Source: Flavobacteriales bacterium (GTDB lineage Bacteria; Bacteroidota; Bacteroidia; Flavobacteriales_F; PHOS-HE28). From it: a stretch of DNA of 64,000 nt. Made by a program: the position numbers and the translations under genes. Where the stretch lies: NCBI GenBank assembly GCA_016710015.1, contig JADJLR010000002.1:496001-560000 (forward strand). Reading direction: 5' to 3'. The notes under the pieces were generated by a model. It was not told the DNA's origin and did no database searches. It saw nothing but the letters and a program-made list of their open reading frames with translations. How positions within the stretch are numbered: the stretch's first letter is position 1; each line of letters starts with the position of its first letter. Of this stretch, positions 46,824 to 54,856 are shown in pieces.

Positions 46824-48437
46824 ATGAGCACTTCGTTCAGTCACCATGTGCGCAAGTTGAGAGCGCTGGTCCAGCATTTCGATGCGTCGAGCAATGCATA
46901 CAAATTGGTGGTTCTCCAGCGCATCTCGGTGTGCGACCTCATGCCCACGCGATCCCTCATCGCGTATGGTGAGTTGCTTCTCTTCCTACAGGCCTATCCA
47001 CCGGATCGCGCGCTTTTCAACGCCGCGAAACGTGAACGGTCCAGAGTATCCAGATGGCTCGCACGGTCCGGCAATGGATCGCGGAAAGCGCTGGAGAATT
47101 CGGCATTGCCCCATACGTCCTCCGTGTCCACGTTCTCGATCGACCAGATCAAGTGGTTGCTGAACGAGCGCGGCTGTCACATCGGGATCGAACGATTCGA
47201 GAACACGGAGTTCGACCTGAACCAGGTGCTTGCCGCCACCTTGCCCACGTTGGAGCGCCACGAAACAACGGCGGGGTCCGACAACATGGAGTTGATCGAT
47301 TCACTTACCGGAGGCCGTGTGGATCCGCTGCGTTTCCTGGTCGCTGAATTGGATCGATCCTCCGCTGGTCCGTTGGTCAAGGACCTCTTGTTCGATGGTC
47401 TGGGCCTGTACGTGCGGATCACTCCACAGAACAGAACCTTCAGCAAGGCCTACAATGCGCTGCCGATACCTCGACCCTTCTTCCACAACGAGATCCTGAA
47501 GCGATTTGAGGCAGCCACATTGCTGGATGAGCCTCTGCCCTCACCCACTCCACTCACCGCTCGCGAACTTCAACGCACGATCCGGGTGGTGAAATTGTCG
47601 ATGGTGCTGACCGATCGTGAAACGGATCCGGTGACCTACTTGGACGAGCGCAGTTTCCGCTACTATTCCTTGGGTCGGGGGATCTCGATCGCCATTTACG
47701 GCATGCTACCAACGCGCCAACTTGCTTTGGAATCGTACATCGGCTACACCTTGTTCAAGAACGGGATCCCAGCTGCTTATGGCGGTGCTTGGGTGTTCGG
47801 GAGGCGAGCGGACATCGGGATCAACATCTTCGAAGCATTCCGGGGCGGAGAGTCCGGGTACCTGCTTTGCCAAGTGTTGCGGGTGTATCGGCAGGTCTTC
47901 AAGATCAGTTGTTTCGAGGTGGAGCCCTACCAGTTCGGACTGGATAACCCGGACGGCATCGCCACAGGCGCATTCTGGTTCTATCACAAGTACGGTTTCA
48001 GACCGACCGATCCGAAGCTCCTGGCACTGTCCGAAGCGGAGGTCAAGAAGCGGATGGCCCGCAAAGGCTACCGAACAAGTGCGCGCGTGCTGGAGCGATT
48101 CACGCAGGGCAACTTGGTGTTGGCCATGGACCACCGAGAGCATCCCGGTGTCTATGCGCTAGCAGGGCTCGTGAAAGAACTGATCCTGACCCGGTACAAA
48201 GGGGACCGCACACGCGCAATAGCAGAAAGCACACGAAATTTCAGGACACGCACCGGAATGCGCAAGGGGGCCAACGCCGATGGTGAGCATGTTCTTCAAG
48301 AGGTGGCACTTTGGGCCGAGGCCTCCAACGAAAAAGAGCCGACGCGTCTGGACCTGATGGTTCAGATGATCCGCACGAAGCCCTCGGATCCGTATCGCTA
48401 CCAGCAATTGTTGCTGCGTTACTTCGAAGGAACCTAG
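46824..48437 (+). CDS. Uncharacterised 537-aa cytoplasmic protein with GNAT-like C-terminal half
   Basis: The start is placed at the ATG at 46824 (MSTSFSHHVRKLRALVQHFD); a start at 46731 would translate a pentanucleotide repeat. No signal peptide. The middle and C-terminal part (ESYIGYTLFKNGIPAAYGGA, WVFGRRADIGINIFEAFRGG, CFEVEPYQFGLDNPDGIATG then AFWFYHKYGFRP) resembles the beta-strand and acceptor-loop pattern of GNAT acyltransferases. The N-terminal half is helical and unfamiliar. It stands alone, with about 230 bp of leader. The function is unknown. Confidence 0.7.
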   Translation: MSTSFSHHVRKLRALVQHFDASSNAYKLVVLQRISVCDLMPTRSLIAYGELLLFLQAYPPDRALFNAAKRERSRVSRWLARSGNGSRKALENSALPHTSSVSTFSIDQIKWLLNERGCHIGIERFENTEFDLNQVLAATLPTLERHETTAGSDNMELIDSLTGGRVDPLRFLVAELDRSSAGPLVKDLLFDGLGLYVRITPQNRTFSKAYNALPIPRPFFHNEILKRFEAATLLDEPLPSPTPLTARELQRTIRVVKLSMVLTDRETDPVTYLDERSFRYYSLGRGISIAIYGMLPTRQLALESYIGYTLFKNGIPAAYGGAWVFGRRADIGINIFEAFRGGESGYLLCQVLRVYRQVFKISCFEVEPYQFGLDNPDGIATGAFWFYHKYGFRPTDPKLLALSEAEVKKRMARKGYRTSARVLERFTQGNLVLAMDHREHPGVYALAGLVKELILTRYKGDRTRAIAESTRNFRTRTGMRKGANADGEHVLQEVALWAEASNEKEPTRLDLMVQMIRTKPSDPYRYQQLLLRYFEGT

Positions 48438-48474
48438 TGGTTACTACACTAGGCTAGGATACTCGTACCCGACA

Positions 48475-49128
48475 TCAACGGCCCATTGTGTATTTCGACC
48501 CCTTCCATTCCACCCCGATACGGAAGGTCTGGTACAGTCTTACATCCTTGAGACTACCGCCGTGATGCGTGGTTGCGGAGTGCAAGGCTCCGGAGGGATA
48601 GGCCACCAACCGGTTCGGTCTGTATCCGGCCCGATCGATCTCCACCCATTTCGATCGATCGCGACTGTCCTTCTCAAAGAGCGCGTGCAGATCAGCGAGC
48701 TTCATCTTCAACTTGCGTGCGGCCGCTGCCGAAGGTGGATCGCATAGTCCAGTGCGCTTGTGCATCCAGAGCGAGGTGCCACACTGGAAGGGCAGACCCG
48801 GCGTGAGGTAGACCACGGCGGTGATGTCGTTGTACGGCGTGTCCGAATGAACACCGGGCATTTCCTTGCGCTTTCCTTTGGCGAAGGCTTGGTAGAACAC
48901 CCCGTTCTCATCCGCAGGGTCCTTGTCCCAACGCGTGATCCGAATATCCAGCAAGCGCTCGAGTTTGGCCCGCACCCCGGGTTCATGGTAGACCTTGGTG
49001 CTGCGGAAGCCGGTGTATTCCTCGGGTTCATAATACGTAGCTTCCTGTGCTGCGCGATAGACCTTCTCCAGGTCAGCGTAGAAGTCGTCCAGAACGAATA
49101 GGAAGCGCGGGTAGGTGATGGGTCCCAT
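48475..49128 (-). CDS. DUF6445-like protein (2-oxoglutarate/Fe(II) oxygenase-type fold)
   Basis: A 217-aa protein starting at the ATG at 49128 (MGPITYPRFLFVLDDFYADL). The metal-ligand pattern H94-x-D96 (GVHSDTPYNDITAVVYLTPG) and H183 (VAYPSGALHSATTHHGG) fits the facial triad of Fe(II)/2OG dioxygenases, with GTSLWMHKRTG between. DUF6445 members share this arrangement. The substrate is unknown. It is convergent with the preceding gene and about 270 bp from the next on its strand. Confidence 0.7.
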   Translation of the reverse strand: MGPITYPRFLFVLDDFYADLEKVYRAAQEATYYEPEEYTGFRSTKVYHEPGVRAKLERLLDIRITRWDKDPADENGVFYQAFAKGKRKEMPGVHSDTPYNDITAVVYLTPGLPFQCGTSLWMHKRTGLCDPPSAAAARKLKMKLADLHALFEKDSRDRSKWVEIDRAGYRPNRLVAYPSGALHSATTHHGGSLKDVRLYQTFRIGVEWKGSKYTMGR

Positions 49129-49396
49129 GGTTCTTTGGGTTGGTGGAACACGATATCGGTACCAAAGTTGGGGGAATGGCCGACTTGGGAACTGACCGAT
49201 GACAGCTTCTCCAACTTGGTGTGCATATGTGATCAGCCGGAGATCCGAGCGTGACGAACGAAACGGATCACTCCTCCATTCTTGTTTTGGAAGCGCGCTT
49301 TTACGATCCGATCGACAAGCACGGAGCAACGGACCACCTCCCATTCACCGACCGGAACAGGCATCTCGCTGACCTCTTGACTTCCAAGTGCCCAAC

Positions 49397-50347
49397 CTAC
49401 TTCACCTCCCAATCCCCCATCGTCAGGGCGAATTGGATCAATTCCCGTTTGCTGAAGGGGATGTCCCAATCGCCGTTGTACTGGATGTATACGGGTACCA
49501 GATCGCCATTCACTACCGCGTTCCGCACCTTGATGCGGATGTCGAAATCCAGGAAGAGTGATCGATGGAGGATGTGGTATTCCCGCGCGATCACTTGGCT
49601 GCTGGCCTGATCGAACCAGGTGCTCATTTCCTGGATCACGGTCTTTCCTTCGTGCCCTTCCTTGGTGTCAGAACTGAAGACCCAACATTCACGACCGTCC
49701 CGTTGATCGGCCCAGATCCGGTTGTCGTAGTGTACGGCCATGTCATCGTTGTAGAGCGCCAATTTGTCTCCGATGAAGGGCACACTCGCGATCTCCTGCC
49801 CCGGATTGAACATGAATTTCTTCAACTCGCTCTTGTACTTGTCGAAGCGCGAGCTGCGATCGATCTCCAATTGCCGATCATGAATGGTATTGCTGGCCAC
49901 GTACTCACCCTTGGGGAAGAAAACATCGTCGTACATCTCCACGGTGAGGTAACGGAATGAACCGTCCCGCTTGCGCAGCTTTCCTTTCTCGACTACGCTA
50001 TCCAGCACCAGTTCCGCCAAGGCTCCGTCCCGTACCAAACGCCCACTCCGGAACATGGCAGCAGTGGCGGTTTCCTGTTTATTCCGAACGCGGAGATCAC
50101 TGACCAAGGTGTGTGGATGGTACTTCGTGTTCAGGAAGGCGTGTTGGAAGGTGGTATCGTCCATCACCTGCCGTACGAAACGTTCCACGCTGAAGCCACT
50201 GGCTTGTGCAGAGATCACCACCTCATCCAAGGTGATGTGCTTCAGCAAGGTGTCCGGTTGCGCAAGACACGTCGCGCTGAAGAACAGGACTGCGCTTGTT
50301 TGCAGGATGTGTTTCCGGCAGGAGGACCGAAGATCACCGGACCGCAT
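49397..50347 (-). CDS. Secreted protein of unknown function
   Basis: A 316-aa protein with an N-terminal signal (SAVLFFSATCLAQ) preceded by a basic stretch. The mature part starts PDTLLKHITLDEVVISAQAS, recalling the region after a carboxypeptidase-like domain in Bacteroidota outer-membrane proteins, and contains many charged beta-strand segments. No known catalytic motif. It starts two bases after the upstream gene's stop and shares the theme DTL...LDEVVIS / LPEVEILSE with it, so the two are probably related and co-expressed. Confidence 0.7.
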   Translation of the reverse strand: MRSGDLRSSCRKHILQTSAVLFFSATCLAQPDTLLKHITLDEVVISAQASGFSVERFVRQVMDDTTFQHAFLNTKYHPHTLVSDLRVRNKQETATAAMFRSGRLVRDGALAELVLDSVVEKGKLRKRDGSFRYLTVEMYDDVFFPKGEYVASNTIHDRQLEIDRSSRFDKYKSELKKFMFNPGQEIASVPFIGDKLALYNDDMAVHYDNRIWADQRDGRECWVFSSDTKEGHEGKTVIQEMSTWFDQASSQVIAREYHILHRSLFLDFDIRIKVRNAVVNGDLVPVYIQYNGDWDIPFSKRELIQFALTMGDWEVK

Positions 50348-50349
50348 GA

Positions 50350-51063
50350 TCAGTGCCTGCGTGTGGGGCCCAAGCTGGAATAGAGCTCGTACTTCCGTTT
50401 CATGTACACGAGGAAATCATATTGACTCAGGCCTTTGATCACCTCATCGGGGACACTGCAGAATTCGATGAAATCATCGAAGGCATCCGGACTGAGTTTA
50501 ATGATGTCGTACTGCACATACTTGTGCAACAGCTCCTGTAGAAGTGCGCGCTTTCGATCCTCGTTCTCCAGTTCTGCCACCAACCGCTTGCTGCGCTCTC
50601 TTCGGCTGAATTCCTGATAGAGATAAGTGATCGGACTCTGCAAGGCATCCACGTTCGTCAATCGATGGTCCGATTCCCGGTAGCCCAGTTTCGCGATCTC
50701 CGCTTGGATCTCCTTCATGGTGCGCTCGGACAGGATCTCCACTTCCGGGAGTTGGATATTGAGCGGTCGCAAATGCAAGGTGACATCGTAGATCGCCCGA
50801 ACGGCGCTGTCGGCAAAGCAGAGCACCTTGGTCTGGTGCCCGATGGAACCGATCATGAGCGTGTCGGTACGTAAGGCTTGAACGGTGAACGTGCCATTGG
50901 CATTCCCGAAGGTCCCCGAGCGTGTCCGCTTGTTCACGACCATCAGGTCGTAGTACGTCCGCTGATCCGTGGAGGTAATGACCTTCCCATGTATGGTGAC
51001 CAATTCCTGACCACGGACCGAGGCGATAGCAGGAACGAAAAGGAGGAAGATGAGGATGCGCAC
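50350..51063 (-). CDS. Secreted carboxypeptidase-like-domain protein
   Basis: A 237-aa protein with GTG start at 51063 and signal peptide (MRILIFLLFVPAIASVRGQ). Residues 20-105 form a CarboxypepD_reg-like beta-sandwich (LVTIHGKVITSTDQRTYYDL, GTFGNANGTFTVQALRTDTL), followed by a helical, charged region (QEFSRRERSKRLVAELENED). A -7 box lies only 4 bp upstream, hinting at a leaderless transcript. It forms an operon with the downstream secreted protein. Confidence 0.75.
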   Translation of the reverse strand: MRILIFLLFVPAIASVRGQELVTIHGKVITSTDQRTYYDLMVVNKRTRSGTFGNANGTFTVQALRTDTLMIGSIGHQTKVLCFADSAVRAIYDVTLHLRPLNIQLPEVEILSERTMKEIQAEIAKLGYRESDHRLTNVDALQSPITYLYQEFSRRERSKRLVAELENEDRKRALLQELLHKYVQYDIIKLSPDAFDDFIEFCSVPDEVIKGLSQYDFLVYMKRKYELYSSLGPTRRH

Positions 51064-51067
51064 GGGG

Positions 51068-51075
51068 CAAAGGTA
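51068..51075 (-). promoter_or_regulatory. Candidate -7 box for the 50-51 kb secreted-protein pair
   Basis: TACCTTTG on the minus strand, 4 bp from the GTG start. Confidence 0.55.
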
Positions 51076-51103
51076 TCGGCTCCAACCGGCAAACAGTATG
51101 CCG

Positions 51104-52051
51104 TTACGGAGCGGATCCGTACGCAGCGGGATGAGACACTATGTCCTTCAGGATATTCGTCGCGATGGTACGTTGCCCACGATCGGTCGGATGGATATTG
51201 TCCCGAAGCTCATCCACAGAAACGTGATGGTCCAAGTCCTTCAACACGTGCAGGCCAGCCTGTTCTGCGAATGCGAGGATCGCTTGCCCTTGCGCGTTGT
51301 AGTTCCCCACCTTGATCTCGGATCGTTCAGCGTGCATGTACAGGACCAAAGGAATACCACGCGCCTCGGCGTAACGCACAATTCCGTCGAACCCCGGGTT
51401 GAATCCATGTCCACCTTTTGAGATCCCGAGTTCCTCATCTGCATCCTTCTTCGGTCGCAGCAACTTGGGCAAGAGGTAGCGGTCCACCAACTCCAACACC
51501 GCCAACGGATATTGCTCGTCCGGGAAGTGCTTCATGCGGCCTACGACACCCGAGAAGACCATGTTATCGTGTGCATCGTGCGAACTCGCGAAGAGGACGA
51601 TCGCCTGTGGCTTCGGAAGCGGAGTGTGTTGCAAATACGCGACACAATTGTCCGGCCCCCACGAACCTGCGGCGATATTCAGGAATTGGACCTTGCGTCC
51701 GAGCGTTTTGGATAGTCTATCGGAAAGGATGGTCGTGGCGAGCGAATCCTGATCGGTCATCATCCCCCCGTTGATCACGGAATCACCACATCCCAAGATC
51801 AGCACGGCACTACTATCCGGCTCTTCCGAACGCATGGACAGCGAGTTGTATTGGATGTGATGGCCGTAGCGGCATCGGTCCTGGTTCGGCTGTGGAATGT
51901 ACTCGTAGTGCGGATCCGCCCGCATGAGTACTGCATCGCAAAAGCCCAAATAGCTGCGCAGGAACACTTCCGTGATCAGGAACAGAGCAATTACCAGAAG
52001 CAACAGTCGCGACCAGATGGACCAACGCCTGGGAGTGTACGCCACCGACAT
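51104..52051 (-). CDS. Membrane-anchored SGNH/GDSL-type hydrolase
   Basis: A 315-aa protein. One N-terminal membrane helix (IWSRLLLLVIALFLITEVFL) places the domain outside the inner membrane. The SGNH signature is present: S91 in GCGDSVINGG, NIAAGSWGPDNCV (block II Gly), and D284-x-x-H287 in LRDNIHPTDRG. Related enzymes remove or transfer acyl groups on envelope glycans; the substrate here is unknown. A -7 box (TACTTTCG) lies directly upstream of the ATG. Confidence 0.8.
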   Translation of the reverse strand: MSVAYTPRRWSIWSRLLLLVIALFLITEVFLRSYLGFCDAVLMRADPHYEYIPQPNQDRCRYGHHIQYNSLSMRSEEPDSSAVLILGCGDSVINGGMMTDQDSLATTILSDRLSKTLGRKVQFLNIAAGSWGPDNCVAYLQHTPLPKPQAIVLFASSHDAHDNMVFSGVVGRMKHFPDEQYPLAVLELVDRYLLPKLLRPKKDADEELGISKGGHGFNPGFDGIVRYAEARGIPLVLYMHAERSEIKVGNYNAQGQAILAFAEQAGLHVLKDLDHHVSVDELRDNIHPTDRGQRTIATNILKDIVSHPAAYGSAP

Positions 52052-52057
52052 CGGGGT

Positions 52058-52065
52058 CGAAAGTA
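52058..52065 (-). promoter_or_regulatory. Candidate -7 box for the SGNH hydrolase
   Basis: TACTTTCG on the minus strand, 6 bp from the ATG at 52051. Confidence 0.4.
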
Positions 52066-52091
52066 GGTAGATGGGAACGCCGGTGCCGCGC

Positions 52092-52142
52092 TAAAAGGAG
52101 AAAGGTCCCCTCCAGCACCTATCGGTGTAGAAAGGACCTTTC
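52092..52142 (-). terminator. Terminator of rnpB
   Basis: On the minus strand the 9-bp stem GAAAGGTCC/GGACCTTTC is followed by TCCTTTT. It begins a few bases after the RNase P RNA 3' end. Confidence 0.8.
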
Positions 52143-52146
52143 ATGT

Positions 52147-52594
52147 AAGTCCTGTGCACCTGTAAGCCGGGTTCTGTTCTCCACCCTTTCGGGCGTAGCC
52201 TCCACCATCTATCTAGCCCTGTCGTCACCGACAGGATCGATCGACCTACCCTCCGGATCCCGAAATGCATCGGGAGGACGGGCTTTCCTCGTTCCGGCGA
52301 TACGGAACACCCGGTATACATGGTCTTTCAACGCGTGAGGTTTACCTAGCTGCCTTGTCGCCAAGACACTGGTGCGCTCTTACCGCACCTTTTCATCCTT
52401 ACCTCGCTGAAGCCTTGGCGAAGGCGGGCCTTCACTTCAACTCCGACGATCGGCGGTTTCCCTTTCTGCGGCACTTTCTGTGGACCATCCGTTCCCAAAT
52501 GGCCCCCTTCCCGTTAAGAAGCACGCTGCCCTACGCTGCCCGGACTTTCCTCCCCACACCTCGCGGTGCGGAGCGGTGGAGCGATGCACAAGAT
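52147..52594 (-). ncRNA. rnpB: RNase P RNA (bacterial type A)
   Basis: On the minus strand the conserved 5' block GAGGAAAGTCCGGGC and the 3' block ACAGAACCCGGCTTA are both present, as in known rnpB genes. P1 can be drawn as an 11-bp helix between the 5' end (TCTTGTGCATC) and the 3' end (GGTGCACAGGA), which sets the limits at about 52594 and 52147. The size of roughly 450 nt is normal. The 5' end is only 13 bp from the stop of the upstream smr gene, so its promoter must lie inside that gene or the RNA is processed from a joint transcript. A terminator follows. Confidence 0.93.
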
Positions 52595-52606
52595 GTCAAG
52601 GAACGT

Positions 52607-53188
52607 TCAATGACGCAGGATCTCCACTTCCGTTGCCCCGGACCCATACCGAGCCATGTTGGCATCGTGGAACCGCACGTTCTCGTAATACTGCAACACC
52701 TTCCGCACCTCTTCCCGTAGCACGCCTTCACCGATCCCATGGATCACGATGAGTTTGCGCTTCCCGTCGCGAATGGCTGCCTCCAACGACCGTTCGAAGT
52801 AGGCCAATTGATAGCGCAATTTCTCACCATCGCTGAATCGGGTCTCGTCCTCCACCAATTCATGCAGGTGTAGGTCCACTTCAGCCACCCCACCATCCTC
52901 CGGCCTTTTCGGTGTCTTTCCGAGCCGCATGCCGATCCGTTTCTTGCGTTGCTCGTCCATCACATCGTTGGCCGCCACCATGCCCGCTTGATGATCGGTG
53001 ATCCGATAGGCTTGTTCGGCCGCGTTGCGATCGTACGGCACCACTTCCCGGATGAACTTCACAAGTTCGAAGCCGTCATCCGTGCGCACTCGCACCCTAC
53101 CCGGCATCAGGAGGTCCAGCACCACTCCACCGCCCACCTCATCGATGAAGGCGACGCGATCGCCTTTGTTGACTGCGCGTGCGGACAT
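52607..53188 (-). CDS. Smr-domain protein (MutS2-like C-terminal nuclease domain)
   Basis: A 193-aa protein. The ATG at 53188 follows a -7 box; a TTG at 53242 is less likely. The N-terminal part (NKGDRVAFIDEVGGGVVLDL) is a small beta-barrel as in Bacteroidota DUF2027/Smr proteins. The C-terminal Smr domain has EVDLHLHELVED (DLHG-type motif) and KLIVIHGIGEGVLREEVRKV (HGxGxGxLR). Smr domains nick branched DNA or cleave RNA. It lies directly upstream of rnpB. Confidence 0.88.
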   Translation of the reverse strand: MSARAVNKGDRVAFIDEVGGGVVLDLLMPGRVRVRTDDGFELVKFIREVVPYDRNAAEQAYRITDHQAGMVAANDVMDEQRKKRIGMRLGKTPKRPEDGGVAEVDLHLHELVEDETRFSDGEKLRYQLAYFERSLEAAIRDGKRKLIVIHGIGEGVLREEVRKVLQYYENVRFHDANMARYGSGATEVEILRH

Positions 53189-53192
53189 GCCG

Positions 53193-53200
53193 CAAAAGTA
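53193..53200 (-). promoter_or_regulatory. Candidate -7 box for the smr gene
   Basis: TACTTTTG on the minus strand, 4 bp from the ATG at 53188. Confidence 0.5.
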
Positions 53201-53251
53201 CGGGGTCGGCGACTCCACAGCGGCTATCTTGGACCACAGCAAATAGGAAGC

Positions 53252-53812
53252 ATGGAAGAACGTGGCCCCTGGAAGACCCTAAGCATTGAAGAACGCTACA
53301 GCACGCCTTGGATCTCGGTGAGCCACCACGACGTGATCGATCCCAGTGGCCAGACCGGGATCTATGGCGTGATCCATTTCAAGAACCTGGCCGTGGGGAT
53401 CGTTCCGTTGGATGAAGACCTGAATACTTGGATCGTTGGCCAATACCGCTACCCCTTGAGCACCTACAGTTGGGAAATTCCCGAAGGCGGTGGGCAACGG
53501 GACCGACCGGCCATCGAAAGTGCGAAGCGTGAGTTGCGCGAGGAAGTGGGTATAGAAGCAGCGCGGTGGACCACCATTCTGGAAATGGACCTCAGCAATT
53601 CCGCAAGCGACGAGACTGCGATCCTGTACGTGGCCCAAGGCCTTACCTTCTTCGAACCTGAGCCCGACCACAACGAAGAACTCGAGGTGCGCAAATTGCC
53701 CTTTTCGGAGTTGTTCGATCTGGTGATGCGAGGAGAAGTGCGGGACAGCCTTACCGTTGCTGCCGTGCTCAAAGTGCAGCTGATGCTGATGAACGGCAGC
53801 TTGACCCGTTAG
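53252..53812 (+). CDS. NUDIX hydrolase (ADP-ribose pyrophosphatase-like)
   Basis: A 186-aa protein starting at the ATG at 53252, divergent from smr. The Nudix box GGGQRDRPAIESAKRELREE then VGI has the required Gly and Glu residues. Upstream WEIPEGG and the preceding YRYPLSTYSWE resemble ADP-sugar pyrophosphatases. It presumably clears ADP-ribose or similar nucleoside diphosphate derivatives. The last four bases overlap the facing DUF2279 gene. Confidence 0.9.
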   Translation: MEERGPWKTLSIEERYSTPWISVSHHDVIDPSGQTGIYGVIHFKNLAVGIVPLDEDLNTWIVGQYRYPLSTYSWEIPEGGGQRDRPAIESAKRELREEVGIEAARWTTILEMDLSNSASDETAILYVAQGLTFFEPEPDHNEELEVRKLPFSELFDLVMRGEVRDSLTVAAVLKVQLMLMNGSLTR

Positions 53813-54753
53813 AAATAGAGACCGTGCGCGAGGATACGGCCGTTAGAGCGGAATTCCAGAGCAGGCAAGGGCACTTTGATTCCATTCAGAACGAAGAGTA
53901 GGGTACGCACGACCGCCGATCCGGACCTGATCCGCGTGAGGTCCACATCCGGAGCCACGTAGAATTGCCGAAATCGATCATCCGGGCCCGTTCGTTCATT
54001 CGTATTCGGAAAGGCAGTGGTCATTCCTTCACCCCCATAGCCCACGGCCACGTTCAACCAATGCGGTAGTCGGCTCTGTTTCGCGAAACTCCACAAGTTG
54101 GTGCTCCACCAGATGGTCTGTCCATTGTAGTCCTTCAGGATCCGTTCTCCAAGCCCCTCGCCCAACAGATCCGGCCGTTGATCCGCGTACGGTGTCGGAT
54201 GCGCGGAGAGCTTCAGCGTGGAACGCTGTTCGCCCCAGAGTACCTCCTGCCCCATGAAGAAACCGGCACCTGTGGTATTGGCCAACATGTCAGACCAAGA
54301 AAACCCCCAACCGGAGGACGTACCATCCAGGACTTCGACACCGGCAAGGAATAGGAATCCAAGCCCACCACCGATCAGGATACCATCACGTTCGCTGGTC
54401 CCACAGCGCTGCCAGGCGGCATGTCCCCAACGGCCTAAGGTATAGGCGCTGAACACGTGCCCAGCCTTGTCCATCTGCAACCATTCGCCGGAATCATCGA
54501 AGGAATGGAACGGACCACGGTCGTATTGCGTATACCACGCTTTGTCCAGCAGAATGATGGCCCCTCCCATTGCCGTTCCAGCCACCAATGCGGTCCGCAG
54601 CCGACAGGCTCCTACCTCCGGTCGTGCTACTGTGGCAGTCCGGATGGTATCTGGCTCCTGCCTGCCAGTTCGGGGTTGTCCAACTGCTCCAGTGGCCAGA
54701 AAAATGGCAACCAAAGTCGCACAGAGACAACCAGTTGCGTTCCCGAACGTCAT
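53809..54753 (-). CDS. DUF2279-family envelope protein
   Basis: A 314-aa protein. The ATG at 54753 is chosen because the -7 box overlaps the alternative TTG start. Signal peptide (ATLVAIFLATGAVGQ). FDDSGEWLQMDKAGHVFSAY, GWGFSWSDMLANTTGAGFFM and the membrane-associated GGGLGFLFLAGVEVLDG are typical of DUF2279 proteins related to YfiM. The function is unknown. It is convergent with and overlaps the NUDIX gene by four bases. Confidence 0.8.
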   Translation of the reverse strand: MTFGNATGCLCATLVAIFLATGAVGQPRTGRQEPDTIRTATVARPEVGACRLRTALVAGTAMGGAIILLDKAWYTQYDRGPFHSFDDSGEWLQMDKAGHVFSAYTLGRWGHAAWQRCGTSERDGILIGGGLGFLFLAGVEVLDGTSSGWGFSWSDMLANTTGAGFFMGQEVLWGEQRSTLKLSAHPTPYADQRPDLLGEGLGERILKDYNGQTIWWSTNLWSFAKQSRLPHWLNVAVGYGGEGMTTAFPNTNERTGPDDRFRQFYVAPDVDLTRIRSGSAVVRTLLFVLNGIKVPLPALEFRSNGRILAHGLYF

Positions 54754-54759
54754 AAAGAT

Positions 54760-54767
54760 CAAAGGTA
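54760..54767 (-). promoter_or_regulatory. Candidate -7 box for the DUF2279 gene
   Basis: TACCTTTG on the minus strand, 6 bp from the ATG at 54753. Confidence 0.5.
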
Positions 54768-54809
54768 GTTCTACCGATCAGAGCGGAACGCCACCAGTAT
54801 CGTCCGCAC

Positions 54810-54817
54810 TACCTTTG
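54810..54817 (+). promoter_or_regulatory. Candidate -7 box for the FG-GAP gene
   Basis: TACCTTTG, 39 bp upstream of the TTG start at 54857 and followed by GCGG as in other local promoters. Confidence 0.55.
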
Positions 54818-54856
54818 CGGATCTAAGTTCCACAGCACCAAGGATAAACGAGAAAT

